Position numbers and translations under genes: made by a program. The notes under the pieces were generated by a model that worked only from the letters and a program-made list of their open reading frames with translations, did no database searches and was not told the origin of the DNA. Positions 1 through 6,377 of a DNA stretch of 64,000 nucleotides are shown in pieces. Source of the DNA: Sipunculus nudus (Eukaryota > Annelida > Sipuncula > Golfingiida > Sipunculidae). Each line of letters opens with the position of its first letter. The first letter of the stretch is position 1. Location of the stretch: NCBI GenBank assembly GCA_026874595.1, contig JAPPUL010000021.1:1-64000 (forward strand). The letters are read 5' to 3'.

Positions 1-1279
1 GAGGTCATGGGCAGAAAGGCCATGAAACGCCAATTCATATGGTGTACAGTTTATGTGCCTAAAATGTGTAGTTTTGGAGATATGGTTAAACAATGATAGT
101 AGGTACGGGGTTGCTGTGCAGCGCCCCCTAGCGGTAATTTTCCAAAAACTGAACAATTGCTTTCGAGATATTAGTGTATGACGTAACATGTATCAGTTTC
201 AAAAGGATGCCTGCATATCTGTGGCCTATAGGGCATGTCACCGTGACATCGCGAAATCTCATTCGACGAGAAACGGTGCGAGATTTTGCCAGATTTTTGG
301 TTGGATCACCGAGAACTCACCAAGGGCTACAAGATGCAAAAATTTTGACCTCTCTAGCATAAAAACTGACAGAGTTAGAAGCTGAAAACTGCAAATTTTC
401 ATAATTCAAAGGTTTTACCCCCCAAAAATAGAGAAATCTGGCAATAGCGCACTTTGGCACCTATGCGCAAAAATAAGCCCATGGACCCTAGTTTAAGGTG
501 CTGTGATGGAAATGGCCCAATGTTTAATAGTTCTGGAGGTATAGCACCACAACAAATTTTCATGTTTTTTCATCTGCAACGCCCCCTGGCGGCCATTTCC
601 AAAATCTGAAAAACCCGTTTCGAGATATTCTTATGTTACATAAAATATCTCAGAATCAGTAAAATTGCTGCAAATTTGAAAAATATCAGGAAATTCCATG
701 ATTTCTCCCCAAAATTGCGTAACCAGGGTAACAGCGAAATGAGGCAATTTTGCAGTGTTGGAAGTGGCCATGCAGTGGCAAATAAAACGGGCTACAGATA
801 AGGTGCCTACGGCTATTTTTGACGAAGGTATGAAGAAAAAAACCGTTTTTGAGCTTTTTGGTGACCCTGACCTTGACCCTTGACCGATCATGACCAAAAA
901 CAATAGGCTCCCAGAAGAACCGATTATACACTCTATCTATAAGTTTCAGGACGATTGGGGCAAAATTGTGGCCTGGTAGAGCGGGGACATACAGACAAAC
1001 AAACAAACGGAACTGATCAACATACTTGTCGAAATCTCTGATTCCGGCAAGCAATAAACTATAACGCGACAGAAATGGCAAACCGGCCCGCAAAGAGTGC
1101 CTGTGGTCACTTATTTTTATACGGCGAACGCTATAATTTTTGCAGTCACGGGAAAGCGTGTCTGTCTTTCATACTAAAACGCGTGCACGCATGCGTGATG
1201 GCATATGTATTTGTGCATGCGGGTTTTAATTTTTACAAAGTTGCTAAAATTTGCGGGGACCGTGTATGATTAAACAAAA
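1..1279 (+). repeat. Monomer 1, 1279 bp, most divergent copy in length
   Basis: This copy is 5 bp longer than consensus, and all five extra bases sit in homopolymer runs. There is a C6 run at 418-423 (consensus C4), an A7 run at 836-842 (consensus A6), GG at 975-976 (consensus G), and T5 at 1114-1118 (consensus T4). It also has one substitution, C instead of A at 247. The insertions shift the minus-strand open frame, which extends to 135 codons here (686-1093). Homopolymer-only length error at the window edge is more typical of sequencing or consensus error than of biological divergence. Confidence 0.95.
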
Positions 1280-1283
1280 GAGG

Positions 1284-1304
1284 TCATGGGCAGAAAGGCC
1301 ATGA
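1284..1304. repeat. Short inverted repeat, TCATGG / CCATGA (in every unit)
   Basis: Six-base arms at 1284-1289 and 1299-1304 flank a 9-base loop. It sits at the start of the unit as phased here (unit 5-25). The 24T variant in monomers 30 and 45 disrupts the right arm. The arms are short enough to be chance, and no function is implied. Confidence 0.45.
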
Positions 1305-1397
1305 AACGCCAATTCATATGGTGTACAGTTTATGTGCCTAAAATGTGTAGTTTTGGAGATATGGTTAAACAATGATAGTAGGTACGGGGTTGCTGTG

Positions 1398-1416
1398 CAG
1401 CGCCCCCTAGCGGTAA
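1398..1416 (-). promoter_or_regulatory. CTCF-like motif, site L
   Basis: The plus strand reads CAGCGCCCCCTAGCGGTAA. Against the reverse complement of the vertebrate CTCF 19-mer consensus (TAGCGCCCCCTGGTGGCCA, quoted from memory), 14 of 19 bases agree, including the run CGCCCCCT and the trailing GG. The motif in its usual orientation lies on the minus strand. CTCF is an 11-zinc-finger architectural protein of bilaterian animals. Binding here is an inference, and the 3' part is weaker than in site R. It recurs at unit 119-137 of every copy. Confidence 0.4.
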
Positions 1417-1457
1417 TTTTCCAAAAACTGAACAATTGCTTTCGAGATATTAGTGTA

Positions 1458-1465
1458 TGACGTAA
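1458..1465 (+). promoter_or_regulatory. CRE/ATF-like octamer TGACGTAA
   Basis: TGACGTAA at unit 179-186 is a known bZIP (CREB/ATF) half-palindromic site type. It lies where module R has TTACATAA, so L and R differ here. An octamer is expected by chance in 1.3 kb at low frequency, and no promoter context is visible. Confidence 0.2.
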
Positions 1466-1532
1466 CATGTATCAGTTTCAAAAGGATGCCTGCATATCTG
1501 TGGCCTATAGGGCATGTCACCGTGAAATCGCG

Positions 1533-1565
1533 AAATCTCATTCGACGAGAAACGGTGCGAGATTT
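1533..1565. repeat. Inverted repeat AAATCTC / GAGATTT with a 19-base loop
   Basis: Seven-base perfect arms at 1533-1539 and 1559-1565 flank a 19-base loop (1540-1558). The loop is exactly the stretch that resembles a CENP-B box. The markers 243C and 247C lie just upstream of the left arm and do not alter it. The structure could be coincidental. Confidence 0.45.
1540..1556 (+). promoter_or_regulatory. CENP-B-box-like sequence with one extra base
   Basis: The sequence is ATTCG, then ACGAG, then AAACGGT. The mammalian CENP-B box has ATTCG, four bases, then AAACGGG (core TTCG-N4-A-N2-CGGG). This copy has a five-base spacer and T for the last G, so two defined features of the box are off. CENP-B-like boxes have been described in satellites of many animals, often without proven binding. 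I report it as a resemblance. It occurs once per unit (unit 261-277). Confidence 0.2.
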
Positions 1566-1771
1566 TGCCAGATTTTTGGTTGGATCACCGAGAACTCACC
1601 AAGGGCTACAAGATGCAAAAATTTTGACCTCTCTAGCATAAAAACTGACAGAGTTAGAAGCTGAAAACTGCAAATTTTCATAATTCAAAGGTTTTACCCC
1701 AAAAATAGAGAAATCTGGCAATAGCGCACTTTGGCACCTATGCGCAAAAATAAGCCCATGGACCCTAGTTT
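1566..1771. other. Intra-unit spacer without recognised signals
   Basis: This stretch lies between the CENP-B-like hairpin and module R. It holds the A5 and C4 homopolymer runs that vary in length in monomers 1, 3 and 5, but no motif, palindrome or coding frame that I can support. Part of it (from CTGCAAATTTT) weakly resembles the sequence after module R (from CTGCAAATTTG), so the module duplication may once have been longer, roughly 455 bp per half. Confidence 0.5.
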
Positions 1772-1853
1772 AAGGTGCTGTGATGGAAATGGCCCAATGT
1801 TTAATAGTTCTGGAGGTATAGCACCACAACAAATTTTCATGTTTTTTCATCTG

Positions 1854-1872
1854 CAACGCCCCCTGGCGGCCA
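1854..1872 (-). promoter_or_regulatory. CTCF-like motif, site R (stronger)
   Basis: The plus strand reads CAACGCCCCCTGGCGGCCA. It agrees with the reverse complement of the vertebrate CTCF consensus (TAGCGCCCCCTGGTGGCCA, from memory) at 16 of 19 positions, and the C-for-T difference within GGYGG is a tolerated variant in many sites. The core contains CpG, so binding, if any, could be sensitive to methylation. Site R is 456 bp from site L within a unit and 818 bp before the next site L, all in the same orientation. It recurs at unit 575-593. Confidence 0.45.
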
Positions 1873-1898
1873 TTTCCAAAATCTGAAAAACCCGTTTC

Positions 1899-1928
1899 GA
1901 GATATTCTTATGTTACATAAAATATCTC
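1899..1928. repeat. 30-bp near-perfect palindrome (cruciform candidate)
   Basis: The left arm is GAGATATT then C then TTATGT. The centre is a single T, and the right arm is ACATAA then AATATCTC. The arms pair over 14 bp with one unpaired C. AT-rich perfect arms with a minimal loop favour extrusion or a stable RNA hairpin. It starts 26 bases after CTCF-like site R. Monomer 4 breaks one pair (A at 4458); all other copies keep it intact. Confidence 0.75.
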
Positions 1929-2273
1929 AGAATCAGTAAAATTGCTGCAAATTTGAAAAATATCAGGAAATTCCATGATTTCTCCCCAAAATTGCGTAAC
2001 CAGGGTAACAGCGAAATGAGGCAATTTTGCAGTGTTGGAAGTGGCCATGCAGTGGCAAATAAAACGGGCTACAGATAAGGTGCCTACGGCTATTTTTGAC
2101 GAAGGTATGAAGAAAAAACCGTTTTTGAGCTTTTTGGTGACCCTGACCTTGACCCTTGACCGATCATGACCAAAAACAATAGGCTCCCAGAAGAACCGAT
2201 TATACACTCTATCTATAAGTTTCAGGACGATTGGGGCAAAATTGTGGCCTGTAGAGCGGGGACATACAGACAA
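1908..2273 (-). other. Recurrent 121-codon open frame, probably not a gene
   Basis: This is the longest open frame in the consensus unit and it recurs at unit 629-994 of nearly every copy. Its translation has no recognisable domain, signal peptide or catalytic motif. Its N-terminal part is encoded by the TGACC-rich, tail-like sequence. It is frameshifted in monomer 1 and extended by stop loss in monomer 4. Its conservation is fully explained by homogeneity of the DNA. I see no promoter, splice or polyadenylation context that supports expression. Confidence 0.1.
2138..2171 (-). promoter_or_regulatory. Cluster of five TGACC (GGTCA) nuclear-receptor-type half-sites
   Basis: TGACC occurs at 2138, 2144, 2150, 2157 and 2167. 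Read on the minus strand, the first three are abutting hexamers of the form RGGTCA. The fourth is one base away from the third, a DR1-like arrangement. TGACCTTGA at 2144-2152 is the exact complement of TCAAGGTCA, the extended half-site of ERR and SF-1 type receptors. This could equally be a degenerate TGACCYT simple repeat, common in invertebrate dispersed repeats. Binding is not shown. Confidence 0.35.
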
Positions 2274-2282
2274 ACAAACAAA
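2271..2282 (+). repeat. (CAAA)3 microsatellite
   Basis: Three CAAA repeats follow ACAGA and precede CGG. Its length is identical in all copies that I read, which is unusual for a slippage-prone repeat and fits very recent homogenisation. Confidence 0.8.
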
Positions 2283-2553
2283 CGGAACTGATCAACATAC
2301 TTGTCGAAATCTCTGATTCCGGCAAGCAATAAACTATAACGCGACAGAAATGGCAAACCGGCCCGCAAAGAGTGCCTGTGGTCACTTATTTTATACGGCG
2401 AACGCTATAATTTTTGCAGTCACGGGAAAGCGTGTCTGTCTTTCATACTAAAACGCGTGCACGCATGCGTGATGGCATATGTATTTGTGCATGCGGGTTT
2501 TAATTTTTACAAAGTTGCTAAAATTTGCGGGGACCGTGTATGATTAAACAAAA
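2283..2553. other. 3' part of unit, no gene
   Basis: This stretch contains one AATAAA (2328-2333) with no transcript context, the alternating purine-pyrimidine tract (annotated separately) and AT-rich sequence up to the unit junction. Apart from the Z-DNA candidate, I see no motif or coding frame here. Confidence 0.5.
2453..2471. other. 19-bp alternating purine-pyrimidine tract (Z-DNA candidate)
   Basis: ACGCGTGCACGCATGCGTG alternates purine and pyrimidine without a break and is rich in CG, CA and TG steps, the classical Z-prone pattern. It contains two overlapping perfect 10-bp palindromes, GCGTGCACGC and ACGCATGCGT. It recurs at unit 1174-1192 in every copy and I found no variant in it. 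Confidence 0.6.
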
Positions 2554-3828
2554 GAGGTCATGGGCAGAAAGGCCATGAAACGCCAATTCATATGGTGTAC
2601 AGTTTATGTGCCTAAAATGTGTAGTTTTGGAGATATGGTTAAACAATGATAGTAGGTACGGGGTTGCTGTGCAGCGCCCCCTAGCGGTAATTTTCCAAAA
2701 ACTGAACAATTGCTTTCGAGATATTAGTGTATGACGTAACATGTATCAGTTTCAAAAGGATGCCTGCATATCTGTGGCCTATAGGGCATGTCACCGTGAA
2801 ATCGCGAAATCTCATTCGACGAGAAACGGTGCGAGATTTTGCCAGATTTTTGGTTGGATCACCGAGAACTCACCAAGGGCTACAAGATGCAAAAATTTTG
2901 ACCTCTCTAGCATAAAAACTGACAGAGTTAGAAGCTGAAAACTGCAAATTTTCATAATTCAAAGGTTTTACCCCCAAAAATAGAGAAATCTGGCAATAGC
3001 GCACTTTGGCACCTATGCGCAAAAATAAGCCCATGGACCCTAGTTTAAGGTGCTGTGATGGAAATGGCCCAATGTTTAATAGTTCTGGAGGTATAGCACC
3101 ACAACAAATTTTCATGTTTTTTCATCTGCAACGCCCCCTGGCGGCCATTTCCAAAATCTGAAAAACCCGTTTCGAGATATTCTTATGTTACATAAAATAT
3201 CTCAGAATCAGTAAAATTGCTGCAAATTTGAAAAATATCAGGAAATTCCATGATTTCTCCCCAAAATTGCGTAACCAGGGTAACAGCGAAATGAGGCAAT
3301 TTTGCAGTGTTGGAAGTGGCCATGCAGTGGCAAATAAAACGGGCTACAGATAAGGTGCCTACGGCTATTTTTGACGAAGGTATGAAGAAAAAACCGTTTT
3401 TGAGCTTTTTGGTGACCCTGACCTTGACCCTTGACCGATCATGACCAAAAACAATAGGCTCCCAGAAGAACCGATTATACACTCTATCTATAAGTTTCAG
3501 GACGATTGGGGCAAAATTGTGGCCTGTAGAGCGGGGACATACAGACAAACAAACAAACGGAACTGATCAACATACTTGTCGAAATCTCTGATTCCGGCAA
3601 GCAATAAACTATAACGCGACAGAAATGGCAAACCGGCCCGCAAAGAGTGCCTGTGGTCACTTATTTTATACGGCGAACGCTATAATTTTTGCAGTCACGG
3701 GAAAGCGTGTCTGTCTTTCATACTAAAACGCGTGCACGCATGCGTGATGGCATATGTATTTGTGCATGCGGGTTTTAATTTTTACAAAGTTGCTAAAATT
3801 TGCGGGGACCGTGTATGATTAAACAAAA
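2554..3828 (+). repeat. Monomer 3, 1275 bp
   Basis: It is identical to consensus by eye except for one extra C in the C-run at 2971-2975 (C5 instead of C4). This is the same run that is expanded in monomer 1. The change opens a spurious 81-codon minus-strand frame (2870-3115). Confidence 0.95.
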
Positions 3829-5102
3829 GAGGTCATGGGCAGAAAGGCCATGAAACGCCAATTCATATGGTGTACAGTTTATGTGCCTAAAATGTGTAGT
3901 TTTGGAGATATGGTTAAACAATGATAGTAGGTACGGGGTTGCTGTGCAGCGCCCCCTAGCGGTAATTTTCCAAAAACTGAACAATTGCTTTCGAGATATT
4001 AGTGTATGACGTAACATGTATCAGTTTCAAAAGGATGCCTGCATATCTGTGGCCTATAGGGCATGTCACCGTGAAATCGCGAAATCTCATTCGACGAGAA
4101 ACGGTGCGAGATTTTGCCAGATTTTTGGTTGGATCACCGAGAACTCACCAAGGGCTACAAGATGCAAAAATTTTGACCTCTCTAGCATAAAAACTGACAG
4201 AGTTAGAAGCTGAAAACTGCAAATTTTCATAATTCAAAGGTTTTACCCCAAAAATAGAGAAATCTGGCAATAGCGCACTTTGGCACCTATGCGCAAAAAT
4301 AAGCCCATGGACCCTAGTTTAAGGTGCTGTGATGGAAATGGCCCAATGTTTAATAGTTCTGGAGGTATAGCACCACAACAAATTTTCATGTTTTTTCATC
4401 TGCAACGCCCCCTGGCGGCCATTTCCAAAATCTGAAAAACCCGTTTCGAGATATTCTAATGTTACATAAAATATCTCAGAATCAGTAAAATTGCTGCAAA
4501 TTTGAAAAATATCAGGAAATTCCATGATTTCTCCCCAAAATTGCGTAACCAGGGTAACAGCGAAATGAGGCAATTTTGCAGTGTTGGAAGTGGCCATGCA
4601 GTGGCAAATAAAACGGGCTACAGATAAGGTGCCTACGGCTATTTTTGACGAAGGTATGAAGAAAAAACCGTTTTTGAGCTTTTTGGTGACCCTGACCTTG
4701 ACCCTTGACCGATCATGACCAAAAACAATAGGCTCCCAGAAGAACCGATTATACACTCTATCTATAAGTTTCAGGACGATTGGGGCAAAATTGTGGCCTG
4801 TAGAGCGGGGACATACAGACAAACAAACAAACGGAACTGATCAACATACTTGTCGAAATCTCTGATTCCGGCAAGCAATAAACTATAACGCGACAGAAAT
4901 GGCAAACCGGCCCGCAAAGAGTGCCTGTGGTCACTTATTTTATACGGCGAACGCTATAATTTTTGCAGTCACGGGAAAGCGTGTCTGTCTTTCATACTAA
5001 AACGCGTGCACGCATGCGTGATGGCATATGTATTTGTGCATGCGGGTTTTAATTTTTACAAAGTTGCTAAAATTTGCGGGGACCGTGTATGATTAAACAA
5101 AA
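3829..5102 (+). repeat. Monomer 4, 1274 bp, substitution at unit 630
   Basis: It has consensus length with one substitution, T to A at 4458 (unit 630). The base lies in the left arm of the 30-bp palindrome and breaks one base pair. It also removes a minus-strand stop, lengthening the spurious 121-codon frame to 167 codons (4319-4822). Confidence 0.94.
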
Positions 5103-6377
5103 GAGGTCATGGGCAGAAAGGCCATGAAACGCCAATTCATATGGTGTACAGTTTATGTGCCTAAAATGTGTAGTTTTGGAGATATGGTTAAACAATGATA
5201 GTAGGTACGGGGTTGCTGTGCAGCGCCCCCTAGCGGTAATTTTCCAAAAACTGAACAATTGCTTTCGAGATATTAGTGTATGACGTAACATGTATCAGTT
5301 TCAAAAGGATGCCTGCATATCTGTGGCCTATAGGGCATGTCACCGTGAAATCGCGAAATCTCATTCGACGAGAAACGGTGCGAGATTTTGCCAGATTTTT
5401 GGTTGGATCACCGAGAACTCACCAAGGGCTACAAGATGCAAAAATTTTGACCTCTCTAGCATAAAAAACTGACAGAGTTAGAAGCTGAAAACTGCAAATT
5501 TTCATAATTCAAAGGTTTTACCCCAAAAATAGAGAAATCTGGCAATAGCGCACTTTGGCACCTATGCGCAAAAATAAGCCCATGGACCCTAGTTTAAGGT
5601 GCTGTGATGGAAATGGCCCAATGTTTAATAGTTCTGGAGGTATAGCACCACAACAAATTTTCATGTTTTTTCATCTGCAACGCCCCCTGGCGGCCATTTC
5701 CAAAATCTGAAAAACCCGTTTCGAGATATTCTTATGTTACATAAAATATCTCAGAATCAGTAAAATTGCTGCAAATTTGAAAAATATCAGGAAATTCCAT
5801 GATTTCTCCCCAAAATTGCGTAACCAGGGTAACAGCGAAATGAGGCAATTTTGCAGTGTTGGAAGTGGCCATGCAGTGGCAAATAAAACGGGCTACAGAT
5901 AAGGTGCCTACGGCTATTTTTGACGAAGGTATGAAGAAAAAACCGTTTTTGAGCTTTTTGGTGACCCTGACCTTGACCCTTGACCGATCATGACCAAAAA
6001 CAATAGGCTCCCAGAAGAACCGATTATACACTCTATCTATAAGTTTCAGGACGATTGGGGCAAAATTGTGGCCTGTAGAGCGGGGACATACAGACAAACA
6101 AACAAACGGAACTGATCAACATACTTGTCGAAATCTCTGATTCCGGCAAGCAATAAACTATAACGCGACAGAAATGGCAAACCGGCCCGCAAAGAGTGCC
6201 TGTGGTCACTTATTTTATACGGCGAACGCTATAATTTTTGCAGTCACGGGAAAGCGTGTCTGTCTTTCATACTAAAACGCGTGCACGCATGCGTGATGGC
6301 ATATGTATTTGTGCATGCGGGTTTTAATTTTTACAAAGTTGCTAAAATTTGCGGGGACCGTGTATGATTAAACAAAA
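5103..6377 (+). repeat. Monomer 5, 1275 bp
   Basis: It has one extra A in the A-run at 5463-5468 (A6 instead of A5) and is otherwise consensus by eye. This is the last copy in the window with a non-modal length. Confidence 0.95.

Larger units (their letters stand above)
1318..1494 (+). repeat. Internal module L, diverged partner of module R
   Basis: This stretch aligns collinearly with 1772-1949 at an offset of about 455 bp. Shared landmarks in order are GGTG near the start, AATG, TAGTT-TGGAG-TAT, CGCCCCCT-GCGG, TTTCCAAAA-CTGAA, TTTCGAGATATT, ATCAG and TGCTGCA or TGCCTGCA at the end. The best-kept block is the CTCF-like core plus TTTCGAGATATT. Divergence between L and R is far greater than between whole units, so this duplication predates amplification of the 1274-bp unit. 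Confidence 0.7.
1772..1949 (+). repeat. Internal module R, diverged partner of module L
   Basis: This is the second copy of the 177-bp module, collinear with 1318-1494. It has the better CTCF-like site (CGCCCCCTGGCGGCCA) and gains a palindrome after TTTCGAGATATT that module L lacks. The presence of both modules in every unit shows that the amplified unit was already a composite. Confidence 0.7.
2138..2285 (-). mobile_element. Tail-like segment resembling dispersed invertebrate repeats
   Basis: The order TGACC cluster, CAATAGG, AAGTTTCAGGACGATTGGGG, GAGCGGGGACATACAGAC and then CAAA repeats resembles the ends of dispersed non-autonomous repeats I associate with marine invertebrates. There are no terminal inverted repeats, target-site duplications, reverse transcriptase or transposase in the unit. 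A mobile origin for part of the satellite is therefore a hypothesis resting on pattern memory alone. Confidence 0.22.
1280..2553 (+). repeat. Monomer 2, 1274 bp, reference consensus copy
   Basis: This is the first copy of consensus length with no substitution that I can see, so sub-features are annotated on it and apply to all other copies at the same unit coordinate. In order it contains a short inverted repeat (unit 5-25), module L with a CTCF-like site (39-215), a hairpin whose loop is CENP-B-box-like (254-286), module R with a second CTCF-like site and a palindrome (493-670), a TGACC half-site cluster (859-892), a CAAA microsatellite (992-1003) and an alternating purine-pyrimidine tract (1174-1192). 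Confidence 0.95.

Noticed and set aside
1453-1664. Overlapping 62- and 65-codon plus-strand open frames repeated in every unit
   Set aside because: They overlap in different frames, have no recognisable domain, and the shared variant at unit 243 is missense in both (Val to Leu and Arg to Pro). Their recurrence follows from DNA homogeneity, not coding constraint.
2328-2333. AATAAA as a polyadenylation signal (also at 2058-2063)
   Set aside because: This hexamer is common by chance in AT-rich DNA, and there is no supported transcript or downstream element.
1280-2553. Intact DNA transposon or LTR element as the repeat unit
   Set aside because: There are no terminal inverted repeats, LTRs, transposase, integrase or reverse transcriptase. 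Units abut directly without target-site duplications.
2518-2742. 74-codon minus-strand open frame spanning each unit junction
   Set aside because: It has no domain, signal or regulatory context. Unit boundaries are an arbitrary phase choice. Codon changes such as the His to Asn in monomers 30 and 45 show no sign of constraint.
4319-4822. 167-codon minus-strand frame in monomer 4
   Set aside because: It exists only because one substitution removes a stop. Its C-terminal extension is not found in other copies.
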